Source of the DNA: an uncultured Flavobacteriaceae bacterium
GTDB taxonomy: Bacteria > Bacteroidota > Bacteroidia > Flavobacteriales > Flavobacteriaceae
Assembly (NCBI GenBank): GCA_947494565.1
Contig: CANLVG010000013.1
Location: forward strand, 120,475 to 184,474
Direction of reading: 5' to 3'
Length of the DNA stretch: 64,000 nt
Under the pieces are notes generated by a model. The model ran no database searches. It was not told the DNA's origin and saw only the letters and a program-made list of their open reading frames with translations. Position numbers and translations under genes: made by a program. Positions 10,241 through 19,562 of this stretch are shown here, one piece after another (position 1 is the stretch's first letter; each line of letters starts with the position of its first letter).

Positions 10241-11365
10241 TCAATCACTATCCTTCTCAAAACCCTTGATGACCTCCCATTGTTCGTCATCTATTGCTGG
10301 GCCATCGAAGAAAGAAACGCCGGAAGCCCCATTTGCCTTGGCCAAGGCGATTGCCTCGCCCACTTCCTCGGAAGTCATTTCAGGCACGTAGATGCCTGTA
10401 TGCAATTCGGTGTCTTTTGCCGCCAAATCTTGTACACCTTGTTTGGTAGCATACCCGATCCATTCCACATCCTCGTGATAAAAGCTATTGTAGATCATGG
10501 GTAAAACGGCATCCACATTCCACTTATCCCATCGTTGACGCACCATATGGCCCGCCATTTCAGGATAGGGAAATACTGCCGAAGTCAATATTTTGTTATT
10601 CTCATGTACAATTTCATAAGCATCATCTACAATGGCCTTCACCTTGTTCAACCGAAAATTTTTCCACTCTATATCAATACCGGGATTCTCGAAATCCCTT
10701 GGATTCTTGCCGTGTAATTTTTCGAATTCACTCACGCAAACATCACAATAGCAAAAATCGAATTGCGGGAGTTCCTCATTCTGCTCCAAGTCATATTTAG
10801 GCAAAAGACTGATAGGAAGAAAGATGTCGGAATATCGGATATAGTCCAAATGCACGCTAGCAATACCATCCACTTTTGCGAGATTTTCGACCAGGCCTAA
10901 AATATGATTTCTTGACGCTTCCCGTGTAGGACACAGCCATTTATAATAGCCCACATAGGGCGGATTATCATAGCACGACTTGCCATCGCGACTCATGGCA
11001 TACCATTCCGGATGCTGTGCGGCAATGGAATCACCTGGCCGGTTTATGGTGAACATCCATGCGTGCACCTCCAAATTAAAACGCTTGGCTATTGGCACCA
11101 AACGCGATAGTAATTTCGTATCGGCATGCGTATTGATCAAAATGGCATCGATACCGTTATAGCTATACTTAGCGAACTCTTCTGCATAGGAATCATCCGT
11201 TCGTTCCGCCTTGGCGGTAATCCAAGTCCAAAACTTGAAGGGCGATTTTTCCTGGACAAGTTCGGCCGTTATTTCCATTTTGTCTTTCTGGTCTGTCTGG
11301 CAAGAGGCCAGCGCCAAAAAGAGTGTTAGCACCAGAACCATTTTCAACAATTCACCTTTGTTCAT
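10241..11365 (-). CDS. Putative family-10-like glycoside hydrolase lipoprotein
   Basis: The start at 11365 gives MNKGELLKMVLVLTLFLALASC, a clean lipoprotein signal; an upstream in-frame ATG at 11389 lies deeper in the preceding gene. About 374 residues. The body looks like a (beta/alpha)8 hydrolase of the GHL10/'family 10 glycosylhydrolase-like' type: GIDAILINTHAD, EVHAWMFTIN, a HLDYIRYS strand (about residue 188) typical of these proteins, and VDAVLPMIYNS followed by a GVSFFDG end strand. A CYCDVC motif in the middle is unusual. The start overlaps the CBM9-like gene by 14 bp, so the two are translationally linked. It probably acts on an exported glycan, but no member with this sequence is known to me to have a measured substrate. 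Confidence 0.75.
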   Translation of the reverse strand: MNKGELLKMVLVLTLFLALASCQTDQKDKMEITAELVQEKSPFKFWTWITAKAERTDDSYAEEFAKYSYNGIDAILINTHADTKLLSRLVPIAKRFNLEVHAWMFTINRPGDSIAAQHPEWYAMSRDGKSCYDNPPYVGYYKWLCPTREASRNHILGLVENLAKVDGIASVHLDYIRYSDIFLPISLLPKYDLEQNEELPQFDFCYCDVCVSEFEKLHGKNPRDFENPGIDIEWKNFRLNKVKAIVDDAYEIVHENNKILTSAVFPYPEMAGHMVRQRWDKWNVDAVLPMIYNSFYHEDVEWIGYATKQGVQDLAAKDTELHTGIYVPEMTSEEVGEAIALAKANGASGVSFFDGPAIDDEQWEVIKGFEKDSD

Positions 11366-12419
11366 TATCACTAACTTCAAATTTGCCATCTTCTTTAATA
11401 CTCAATTTTTGGTTTGTAAAAGGACTCTTTACCCAAATAGTCCAGCCATAGGCATATTTGGATAGTTTTGGGGATATGACCCGATTTAAAATTTCTTTCT
11501 CTTGTTCCACTATTTTCGCTTCTCCAGATTTCGAATAGGCACGAAACAGTTCGTACAGGTACCATTTCAGGTGCTCGTCTTTTGGAATTTCAAACGAGGT
11601 TTCGTTACCCGGCTCATCAGTAGAAAAATAGACATACCCCCAGTGCTCTGGCTCGTGCATATTGATAACCCCTTGAGGCGACCAGACCCAGTTGTATTCA
11701 GGCAAAAATGTCCCCTGTTGGTCCTTTTTCCTTGCATATTTTCCGTCGACAAGATCAAAATCCCAATTGACCCTAGAAAAATTCATTCTCCAGAATTCGT
11801 TTTCAGGAACTTGGGTCGTGCCGCCCGGCGCGGTATCAAATGACCAAGGGATCGCCACCTCAACAGACCAGCCATCATCCACATCGGAAGGATCGTTCAA
11901 AGAACCGTCATGATGCACCGCTGACTTTAATCCTTTAAAATCCCATCCTCCTAAAATTTTACCGTGATTGCGATAGGGTTTTGACAAAAACAAGTCCCAA
12001 ATCGTATTCAGGGCATTCATTTCAAATTCGTAGTAGTTATGGGTATCTCCATCAGGGTCAATGAAAATCTCGAAATCATTATTATAAAAAATGATTGTAT
12101 CCTTTTGTTTTAAATCCCCCCAGATGTGAGGCTCCTTCAATTCTGCAAATAAATACAAATACCGATCGTCCCAGGTCATTTTCATACGAGTGGCGTACTT
12201 GGGCGCTTTCGTTCCCTCGATGTCAATATACTTATCTGACCACTGCGCTGCTTGCCATGGCACTTCTTCAGCCCGACCATCTATCACAAAATCACCAATC
12301 GCCTTATAGGCCACATACGTCCTAGGGACGCTTTGACCAAAAGTATGCGTAGTGACCATAAGTAACATCGCACATGCGCTCCAAAACATCCTTCGCAATA
12401 CTGCTTTGTTTGCCTTCAT
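11352..12419 (-). CDS. CBM9-like carbohydrate-binding protein
   Basis: The start at 12419 gives MKANKAVLRRMFWSACAMLLMVTTHTFGQ, a signal peptide; the longer in-frame start at 12464 adds a polar stretch and is less likely. About 355 residues. From about residue 30 to 250 the pattern fits the CBM9 family as found in Bacteroidota: FVIDGRAEEVPWQAAQWSDKY, TRMKMTWDDRYLYLFAEL, 'NDFEIFIDPDGDTHNYYEFEM' and WSVEVAIPW, then a short alpha-helical tail. Such proteins bind sugars or are periplasmic partners of hydrolases. It overlaps the GH-like gene by 14 bp, so they form one transcript, and it points away from the LytS-type kinase gene beginning 147 bp away. Confidence 0.82.
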   Translation of the reverse strand: MKANKAVLRRMFWSACAMLLMVTTHTFGQSVPRTYVAYKAIGDFVIDGRAEEVPWQAAQWSDKYIDIEGTKAPKYATRMKMTWDDRYLYLFAELKEPHIWGDLKQKDTIIFYNNDFEIFIDPDGDTHNYYEFEMNALNTIWDLFLSKPYRNHGKILGGWDFKGLKSAVHHDGSLNDPSDVDDGWSVEVAIPWSFDTAPGGTTQVPENEFWRMNFSRVNWDFDLVDGKYARKKDQQGTFLPEYNWVWSPQGVINMHEPEHWGYVYFSTDEPGNETSFEIPKDEHLKWYLYELFRAYSKSGEAKIVEQEKEILNRVISPKLSKYAYGWTIWVKSPFTNQKLSIKEDGKFEVSDNEQR

Positions 12420-12565
12420 TTTTGATACTTGGTAATTGTTCCGTACTTTTTGCGTCCGTCCCATTAAGACTTAATTAAAGTATTTTATTCTACCTTGGAA
12501 CGCAAATAATATTAGACCAATAACCACTGGTCGTCGATAGAAACCATAATTTATATCGCTTAGGA

Positions 12566-13645
12566 ATGTTGACCAATAGCAAATTGAACGAGTATTTAAG
12601 ACATAAGGGATATGACCTCAGTTACAAGCACCACGTTGTATTTTGGGTCGCTTACTTTATTTTCAACGTCCTGCGGTGGACCGGCCTAAATGACGATCTT
12701 GATGGTGCTTTAAAGACCAATTTAATTGAGTTTCCCCTGCACATAGCGATTACCTATTTCAATTTGTACTATTTGATGCCTAAATATATTTACACGCAAA
12801 AGTATGTGCGCTACGGATTTTTTTTGGCCCTCTCTTTACTCGTGATTTTGCTTGTCAAATACGAGGTGACTTACTTGATCTTGAGCAATGGTTATTGGCC
12901 AAATGTGGTTATCGATGTCCTCGATGGTCTCACTTTTAAATATGCCCTGGAAACGGTTATTGGAGAGTTTTACGTGGTTTCTTTTGTGACAGCCTTGAAA
13001 ATCACTTTGGACTGGATGCGTGAAAATGACAAAATACACATGCTCGAAAAAGAACAATTGACCACCGAGCTCAAGTTCTTACGATCTCAAGTCTCTCCAC
13101 ATTTCTTTTTCAATACCCTGAACAACATTTATTCACTGACCCTTGAAAAATCGGATAAAGCCCCTGCGGTCATCCTCAAACTTTCAGAATTCATGAGGTA
13201 TTTACTTTATTCGACCAATAAGCCCCGGCAGGATTTAAAAAATGAATTGGATAGTATTCAAAATTATATCGACCTCGAGCGCATCCGTTTTGATGACTCC
13301 CTTCAAATAGATGTGGCCATATCGGGTGAATTGGAGCACAAGAAAATCGCCCCCATGCTACTCATTCCTTTAGTTGAAAATTGTTTTAAGCACGGGGCGA
13401 ATAAAAGTATCGGAAAAGTAGATATTTGTATTGACGCCAAAGTAGTCGATGATTTTTTGTATTTTAAAGTATCGAACACCATTCCTACAAAGGGGGTGTC
13501 AAAGCCTGAATTTTTGGAGAATAGTGGCATTGGACTCTCGAATGTCAAAAAAAGATTGGAACTGGGTTACGACCCTAAAGATTACGCCCTTGAAATCTTT
13601 GAACAGGAAGATAAGTATCGTGTGAATCTTAAATTGAAAGTATAA
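12566..13645 (+). CDS. LytS-type sensor histidine kinase
   Basis: A 359-residue membrane kinase. Hydrophobic segments near residues 24-38, 55-72, 84-107 and 130-146 give about four membrane spans. A short coiled linker leads to the His-kinase domain (PF06580): SQVSPHFFFNTLNNIYSL with the phospho-acceptor His179. The ATP-binding domain contains PMLLIPLVENCFKHG (N-box) and NSGIGLSNVKKRLEL (G-box). It overlaps the LytTR regulator by 1 bp (TAATG), so they are coupled. The pair sits between the divergent CBM9/GH/SusCD operon and the TIM-barrel gene, and may control one of them; the sensed signal is unknown. Confidence 0.93.
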   Translation: MLTNSKLNEYLRHKGYDLSYKHHVVFWVAYFIFNVLRWTGLNDDLDGALKTNLIEFPLHIAITYFNLYYLMPKYIYTQKYVRYGFFLALSLLVILLVKYEVTYLILSNGYWPNVVIDVLDGLTFKYALETVIGEFYVVSFVTALKITLDWMRENDKIHMLEKEQLTTELKFLRSQVSPHFFFNTLNNIYSLTLEKSDKAPAVILKLSEFMRYLLYSTNKPRQDLKNELDSIQNYIDLERIRFDDSLQIDVAISGELEHKKIAPMLLIPLVENCFKHGANKSIGKVDICIDAKVVDDFLYFKVSNTIPTKGVSKPEFLENSGIGLSNVKKRLELGYDPKDYALEIFEQEDKYRVNLKLKV

Positions 13646-14364
13646 TGGTATTGAGAGCAATAATAATCGATGACGAACCCTTAGCCATCAATGTACTCAA
13701 AAATTACATTGAAAAGGTCGGGGAATTACAGTTGGAAAAAACGTTTTCAAACGCAATAGAAGCACAATCCTATATTCAGAACAATGCTGTTGATATCATA
13801 TTTTTGGACATCAACATGCCTTTGCTCAGTGGTCTTGATTTTCTAAAGAGCATGACTATCGAACCTCAGGTCATCATCACGACGGCCCATGAAAAATATG
13901 CGCTTCAAAGCTACGAACTCGAAGCGATAGACTATTTGATAAAACCCATTCCGTTCCCTCGATTCTTGAAATCGGTGAATCGAATCATAAAACTAAGGAA
14001 CGTGGGAAACGACGACCTCCAGTCGATGCCTACCAGGGGGCATATTTTTGTAAAAGTAGACAAGAAAAGACTCCAGAAAATATACCTAGATGAAATCATG
14101 GTCGTCGAAAGCTTGAAAGACTATATTCGAATTATCACAAGTGCTTCCAAATATATTGTGCATCGAACCCTATGTAGCTTTACCGAAGAACTGCCCTCGG
14201 ATAAATTTATGCGAATTCATCGATCTTTCACGGTAGCCTTGGATAAGGTAGACGTGATTGAAGGAAATAGTTTAGAGATTGGCGGTATTCGGTATACGAT
14301 TGGCCGAAGCTATCTGCCAGAAACAAAAGACAGGCTTCTGAACCGTATCGTCAAGACCTCATAA
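13645..14364 (+). CDS. LytTR-family response regulator
   Basis: A 239-residue protein. The receiver domain (1-120) has the acidic pair DDE at 9-11, the phospho-acceptor Asp55 in DIIFLDINMP, and a TTAHEKYALQSYELEAIDYLIKP segment. The LytTR DNA-binding domain follows at about 138-237 (IFVKVDKKRLQKIYLDEIMVVESLKDYIRI, FMRIHRSFTVALDKV). LytTR proteins bind paired 9-bp direct repeats. Translation is coupled to the kinase by a one-base overlap. Its target operator is not obvious near these genes. Confidence 0.94.
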   Translation: MVLRAIIIDDEPLAINVLKNYIEKVGELQLEKTFSNAIEAQSYIQNNAVDIIFLDINMPLLSGLDFLKSMTIEPQVIITTAHEKYALQSYELEAIDYLIKPIPFPRFLKSVNRIIKLRNVGNDDLQSMPTRGHIFVKVDKKRLQKIYLDEIMVVESLKDYIRIITSASKYIVHRTLCSFTEELPSDKFMRIHRSFTVALDKVDVIEGNSLEIGGIRYTIGRSYLPETKDRLLNRIVKTS

Positions 14365-14372
14365 ACGTTGAT

Positions 14373-15419
14373 TTACTTCAAAGCTCGTTCACAAAAGCCC
14401 AGACAATTTCTTACCTCAACTATTGCATCCGAACCTTCGGGCACCTTGTATTCCAATTCAATGGTTGCGGGAAAACCATAGTTGTTGTTTCGCATAACTT
14501 GCAACGCTTGGGCTATGGGTGTATCACCCTGACCCCATGGAAGGTTTCCTTTATTGTGTTCCGGGGTTTGACGGTCTTTCAGGTGCATACTCTTGATACG
14601 ATCGTGTTTGGTCATTATAATCTCCAATGGTTTTGAATTACCGGCAGCCACATAATGCCCCAAATCAAGGTTCAAGGCATTGTAATCGGATTGTTGCAAT
14701 GCAGTATCCCACAAGGTAGGGGTTTGCTGCTCATGACCGTGATATCCGATATGGATTCCGTTCTTTTTAGCAAGTCCTCCCAGCCGCATGGTATGAACAT
14801 CGTCACTGGGGTGCTCAACGGTTACATGACTTGCACCAAGCACCTTTCCTACCTTCATACCCCATTCGATGTCCGCATCGGAATTGTCTTTTCCGAACGT
14901 ATTCCTCGGTTTGAATGCATAGATAGTGACCCCCGAATCATTGTACATTTTACGAAATTGTCGGAATTTATCCATATCCGCGGTCATACGCCATTGCGAC
15001 ACCTGCTTTTTATATGATTCGAGCTGGGCAGACAGGTCTGCCAACTCCTTCTGCTCCTCGTCCGTGATCGCACCATCTCTTTTCTTGCTGGTCAGGCCCC
15101 ACATAGCACGCATATCGATCGGGTTATCGGGTCTCCCTGCAAAAACCTCCGCCGGATCCCCAATCAGTTCAATCGCATTAATTCCCGTATCCAAAATATA
15201 CTTTAAGGTGGCCTCCGCACTTTGATCATCCATACTCCTGAAAGAATAAGTAATCACCCCGATCTGAACACCATTGATTACGGAATAGGGTTTTCGGTAA
15301 TGCTTCAAAATTGCCGGGGCACTAAAAAGGGAAGAGCCTGACAAAGCCATACCCACAGTTGCTAATGAGGATTTCGAAATGAACTTTCGTCGTCCTGCTT
15401 GATCGATAGTATTCTTCAT
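14373..15419 (-). CDS. Exported sugar phosphate isomerase/epimerase-like TIM-barrel protein
   Basis: A 348-residue protein with a Tat-type leader (GRRKFISKSSLATVGMALSGSSLFSAPA), so it should be folded before export to the periplasm. The rest is a xylose-isomerase-like TIM barrel (AP endonuclease family 2): IQIGVITYSFRSM, 'GINAIELIGDPAEV', VTIYAFKPRN, SHVTVEHPS, NGIHIGYHGHEQQT and LNLDLGHYVAAGN supply the usual His/Glu/Asp metal ligands (HGHE, LDLGH). Bacteroidota homologues act as sugar epimerases or as enzymes on 3-keto-sugars. Which reaction this one carries out is not readable. It converges with the regulator gene (8 bp apart), and its long 5' gap suggests separate transcription. Confidence 0.85.
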   Translation of the reverse strand: MKNTIDQAGRRKFISKSSLATVGMALSGSSLFSAPAILKHYRKPYSVINGVQIGVITYSFRSMDDQSAEATLKYILDTGINAIELIGDPAEVFAGRPDNPIDMRAMWGLTSKKRDGAITDEEQKELADLSAQLESYKKQVSQWRMTADMDKFRQFRKMYNDSGVTIYAFKPRNTFGKDNSDADIEWGMKVGKVLGASHVTVEHPSDDVHTMRLGGLAKKNGIHIGYHGHEQQTPTLWDTALQQSDYNALNLDLGHYVAAGNSKPLEIIMTKHDRIKSMHLKDRQTPEHNKGNLPWGQGDTPIAQALQVMRNNNYGFPATIELEYKVPEGSDAIVEVRNCLGFCERALK

Positions 15420-15699
15420 AGGGTATATTTAAATTGAGGATTATCATCCAATTAATATACAATAGTTTTTCATAGGATTTCCGAGAGTACTGCGTTCCTA
15501 TTATTTCAAGGGAGTTAACCGAGCACACTGTCCGCTGTGGAACGCTGTACCATTCTACCCGATACAGATTCGATTCCTTAGGCTCGTAAATGATAATCCC
15601 ACCTTGGTAGCCTAGAATGGGGCATTCAGCTAAAAAAACGCATTAAAAACTTCATTTTTGCGTAAATTCAGGGTATTAATCGGCACTAAAAAAGTCTCT

Positions 15700-18057
15700 A
15701 TGTCCTTACGCTTTTATCGCAGTCCATTATTACGGCCGCACATAAAACTAGCCTTGTTTATCGCATTGCTTACGGCAAGCTGTAACACGGACACCCAATC
15801 GGGCAGACTGGTCTCAGTAAATGAAAACACGAAAACCCTTCCCGAGGTGGTCGATTTTACCTTTGACGTGAAACCCATCCTCTCCGATCGGTGCTTTAAA
15901 TGCCACGGCCCTGATAAGAACGCGATTGAAGGTGATTTGTCCCTTTTTACTGCCGAGGATGCATATAAAGCGTTGGGCGAGCAGAAAGACCACTTTGCCA
16001 TCGTTCCGAAAGATACCGAACAAAGTACCTTGGTCGAGCGCATCTATTCCGAAGATACCAATCTACAAATGCCGCCCCCGGAATCAAACCTGGATCTATC
16101 CGACTACGAAAAAGCCCTTTTGACCAAATGGGTGGAACAAGGAGCCGAATTCAAACCGCACTGGGCATTCAGCCCCCCTGTTCTCCCTGAGGTCCCAGAA
16201 AAAAAAGACGATTGGGGAACGAATGAAATCGATTATTTCATCTATGCCAAATTACAACAAAATGGTCTTGCGCCTAGCGAAAAGGCCGCTCCTGAAAAGT
16301 TACTCAGACGCATTTCCTTTGACCTAACGGGCCTTCCACCAACAGCAGCACAGTTGGAGCATTTCTTAAACGACAATTCGGAGGATGCACTCGAAAAACA
16401 TATCGATGCCTTATTGGCCAGTATAGACCATGCTGAACATATGGCCGCCGAATGGATGGATATCGCCCGTTACGCCGATACTCATGGGTACCAGGATGAC
16501 TTTGAACGCATCATGTGGCCGTGGCGTGATTGGGTAATTCATGCCTTTAAGGAAAATTTGCCCTATGACGAGTTCGTTACCTATCAGCTGGCAGGAGATT
16601 TATTGCCCAATGCCACTATGGAGCAGATCCTGGCAACTGGTTTCAATCGCAATCATAAAATCACGGGTGAGGCAGGGGTCATTCCCGAAGAATACCGAAC
16701 GGAATACGTAGCGGACCGTACGAATACCTTAGGCACTGCTTTTTTAGGGCTTACCCTGGAATGTGCACGATGTCACGACCACAAATACGATCCCGTAAGC
16801 CAAGAAGAACATTTTGAGCTTTTTAGTTTTTTCAACAACGTTCCGGAAGTTGGTTTGATGCCAAGCCTTGATGCGATACCCGAACCCTATATCACAGTCT
16901 CCGAAAAAGATGCGAACGGCATACTGGACTTTATCAACTTTCAAAAAAGTCCCTTAAAGGAAGTGCCGGTCATGGTAATGAAAGAAATGGAAAAGCCCAG
17001 ACAATCATTTATTTTGGACCGTGGAGCTTATGACCGACCTACCACGGAAGTCTTTCCGAAAACCCCGGAAGCCGTTCTTCCCTATGCTGAGGAACATCCC
17101 AAAAATCGCTTGGGTCTTGCACAGTGGCTGTTTGAAAAAGAGCATCCATTGACCGCACGCGTTGCGGTCAATCGCTTGTGGCAGCGCATGTTCGGCACAG
17201 GTATCGTAAGCACCTCGAACGACTTTGGTAATCAAGGAGCCCTACCAACACATCCTGATTTATTGGATTATTTGGCGCTCAAATTCCAAAATGAAGGATG
17301 GAACATCAACGAAATGCTGAAATATATTGCCCTTTCGGACACTTATCAGCAAAGCACCACTGTAACCCCGGAATTGTTGGAAAAAGATCCCGAAAATAAA
17401 TTGTTGGCCCGGGCACCCCGGCTGCGCCTTTCCGCTGAGATGATACGGGATCAAGCCTTAGCAGTAAGCGGGCTTTTAAACAAAGAGGTAGGCGGCCCTA
17501 GTGTCAAACCCTATCAACCGGAAGGTATTTGGGAAGAAACCACAGGCGGCGGGGGTGGCAGCACGGCTTCATACATTCAAAGTACAGGGGAGGATCTGTA
17601 TCGAAAAAGTCTTTATACGTTCTGGAAACGCACTGTACCCCCACCCAATATGATGACCTTCGATGCCTCGTCTCGGGATATATGTTCGGTCAAAAGACAA
17701 GAGACCAACACCCCATTACAAGCCTTGGTATTATTGAACGATCCGCAGGTCATCGAAGCTTCTCGGGTACTGGCCTTAAACGCACTTACAACCCAAGAAC
17801 AATCTATTGAGGCACAGATTACCTATGTTTTTCAACGGGCCACAAGCCGGTTGCCAAGCCCGTCGGAACTGGAAAGTCTTTCGAAGTATTATGATGCAAT
17901 GCTGGCACAAGTACAAGAAGAGGAAGTGCGCCCTGAAGACTATTTAAAAATCGGAACCTATGAGGTTCCCGAAGCTATAGACAAGAAGGTTCTGGCAGCC
18001 CTTTCCTTGACATCACATACCATTTTGAATCTCGACGAAACCATTACAAAAGGATAG
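15700..18057 (+). CDS. PSCyt1/DUF1549/DUF1553 protein
   Basis: The ATG at 15700 gives MSLRFYRSPLLRPHIKLALFIALLTASC, a lipoprotein signal; an in-frame TTG at 15658 adds 14 non-signal residues and is rejected. About 785 residues. A planctomycete-cytochrome-like domain comes first with CFKCH (residues 65-69), followed by DUF1549 (NEIDYFIYAKLQQNGLAPSEKA ... RISFDLTGLPPT, WMDIARYADTHGYQDDFER, and a second CARCHDHKYDP site), then DUF1553 (AEEHPKNRLGLAQWLFEKEHPLTARVAVNRLWQRMFGTGIV, RLSAEMIRDQALAVSGLL). This domain set is best known from Planctomycetes and marine Bacteroidota, usually paired with DUF1501 as here (3 bp downstream). It is proposed to act in periplasmic breakdown of sulfated or otherwise modified polymers, but no reaction is established. 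Confidence 0.92.
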   Translation: MSLRFYRSPLLRPHIKLALFIALLTASCNTDTQSGRLVSVNENTKTLPEVVDFTFDVKPILSDRCFKCHGPDKNAIEGDLSLFTAEDAYKALGEQKDHFAIVPKDTEQSTLVERIYSEDTNLQMPPPESNLDLSDYEKALLTKWVEQGAEFKPHWAFSPPVLPEVPEKKDDWGTNEIDYFIYAKLQQNGLAPSEKAAPEKLLRRISFDLTGLPPTAAQLEHFLNDNSEDALEKHIDALLASIDHAEHMAAEWMDIARYADTHGYQDDFERIMWPWRDWVIHAFKENLPYDEFVTYQLAGDLLPNATMEQILATGFNRNHKITGEAGVIPEEYRTEYVADRTNTLGTAFLGLTLECARCHDHKYDPVSQEEHFELFSFFNNVPEVGLMPSLDAIPEPYITVSEKDANGILDFINFQKSPLKEVPVMVMKEMEKPRQSFILDRGAYDRPTTEVFPKTPEAVLPYAEEHPKNRLGLAQWLFEKEHPLTARVAVNRLWQRMFGTGIVSTSNDFGNQGALPTHPDLLDYLALKFQNEGWNINEMLKYIALSDTYQQSTTVTPELLEKDPENKLLARAPRLRLSAEMIRDQALAVSGLLNKEVGGPSVKPYQPEGIWEETTGGGGGSTASYIQSTGEDLYRKSLYTFWKRTVPPPNMMTFDASSRDICSVKRQETNTPLQALVLLNDPQVIEASRVLALNALTTQEQSIEAQITYVFQRATSRLPSPSELESLSKYYDAMLAQVQEEEVRPEDYLKIGTYEVPEAIDKKVLAALSLTSHTILNLDETITKG

Positions 18058-18060
18058 CAT

Positions 18061-19554
18061 ATGAGCGAAAAGAAAATTATTGAAGATCGATCTCTAATAC
18101 TGAACCGAAGGGCGTTTTTAGGAAAGTCCGCCTTAGGTATTGGCGGGGTCGCATTGGGATCGTTATTGGGAGTGAGCTGTTATCGGAAGGACAAGAACGG
18201 ACTCTTAATGGCCGACTCCGGTGCTGGCGGAATACAGGGTATCTTGAACTCGTTACACCACAATGCCAAAGTGAAACGGGTGATATATCTGTTTCAGAGT
18301 GGCGGCCCGTCACAGTTAGAACTTTTTGATTATAAACCCACCTTAAACAAAAGAAGAGGCGAAGATTTACCCGAGTCGATTCGCAATGGCCAACGCCTGA
18401 CCGGAATGACTTCAGGACAGGATAGCTTTCCCTTGGTGGGATCACAGTTCGGATTCAATCAATACGGAAAAAGCGGAGCTTGGATCAGCGATCTTTTGCC
18501 TTACACAGCTAAAATGGTCGATGACATTTGTATCATCAAATCCATGTATACCGAAGCGATCAATCATGATCCGGCCGTCACCTTCTTTCAGACAGGTTCG
18601 CAGCAGCCGGGCAGACCAAGTATCGGCTCATGGTTGAGTTACGGTCTGGGCAGTGAAAATGAGAACCTACCTGCATTTACGGTATTATTATCCAGGGGAT
18701 CGGGCAGACCCAATGGCCAACCGCTTTACACCCGACTATGGGGCAACGGTTTTTTACACTCGTTGCACCAAGGGGTACAATTTAGGGCCGCAAAAGACCC
18801 GGTATTGTATCTCAATGATCCAGAAGGAACCACCAAACGCACCAAGCGTGCCATGTTGGATCAATTAGCAGAGCTGAACGACCAGCACTACCAAAAATCG
18901 GGGGACCCGGAAATTCAAAGTCGAATTGCCCAATATGAAATGGCCTATCGCATGCAAACATCGGTGCCGGAAGTCATGAACACCGAAAAGGAACCGGACT
19001 ATATCTATAAGATGTATGGCGCCGATGCAAAAATTCCAGGTACGTTTGCGGCCAATTGCCTATTGGCTCGAAGACTGGCGGAGCAAAATGTTCGTTTTAT
19101 CCAATTGTATCACATGGGATGGGACCAACATGACAACCTCCCGAATGCCATCGAGAAACAGGCGAAGGATGTTGACCAAGCCTCAGCAGCCCTGATTGCC
19201 GATCTAAAACAACGGGGCATGTTGGAAGACACCTTGGTCGTATGGGGCGGGGAATTTGGCCGGACCAATTATTCACAAGGGCTACTGACCGACACCGATT
19301 ACGGACGTGATCACCATCCGAGATGTTTTACAATGTGGATGGCCGGAGGAGGTATCAAACCGGGTATGGTCTATGGTGAAACGGATGAATTCGGTTATAA
19401 TATCGTTAAAAACCCCGTGCACGTGCATGACTTTCAAGCGACAATGCTACATCAGCTCGGAATAGACCACGAAAAACTCATCTATAAATATCAAGGCAGA
19501 CGTTTTAGGCTGACTGATGTCGAAGGACACCTTGTGAAAGACATTTTAGCCTAA
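18061..19554 (+). CDS. DUF1501 protein, Tat-exported, sulfatase-fold
   Basis: A 497-residue protein with a Tat signal (NRRAFLGKSALGIGGVALGSLLGVSC). DUF1501 belongs to the alkaline phosphatase-like superfamily and is a distant sulfatase relative. Visible family signatures include VIYLFQSGGPSQLELFDYKP, 'MYTEAINHDPAVTFFQTGS', GRPSIGSWLSYGLGS, FIQLYHMGWDQHDNL, VVWGGEFGRT and GRDHHPRCFTMWMAGGGIK. It always travels with DUF1549/DUF1553 proteins and does so here 3 bp after that gene. Co-translation is likely. The reaction is not known. Confidence 0.93.
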   Translation: MSEKKIIEDRSLILNRRAFLGKSALGIGGVALGSLLGVSCYRKDKNGLLMADSGAGGIQGILNSLHHNAKVKRVIYLFQSGGPSQLELFDYKPTLNKRRGEDLPESIRNGQRLTGMTSGQDSFPLVGSQFGFNQYGKSGAWISDLLPYTAKMVDDICIIKSMYTEAINHDPAVTFFQTGSQQPGRPSIGSWLSYGLGSENENLPAFTVLLSRGSGRPNGQPLYTRLWGNGFLHSLHQGVQFRAAKDPVLYLNDPEGTTKRTKRAMLDQLAELNDQHYQKSGDPEIQSRIAQYEMAYRMQTSVPEVMNTEKEPDYIYKMYGADAKIPGTFAANCLLARRLAEQNVRFIQLYHMGWDQHDNLPNAIEKQAKDVDQASAALIADLKQRGMLEDTLVVWGGEFGRTNYSQGLLTDTDYGRDHHPRCFTMWMAGGGIKPGMVYGETDEFGYNIVKNPVHVHDFQATMLHQLGIDHEKLIYKYQGRRFRLTDVEGHLVKDILA

Positions 19555-19562
19555 TTCGCCTC

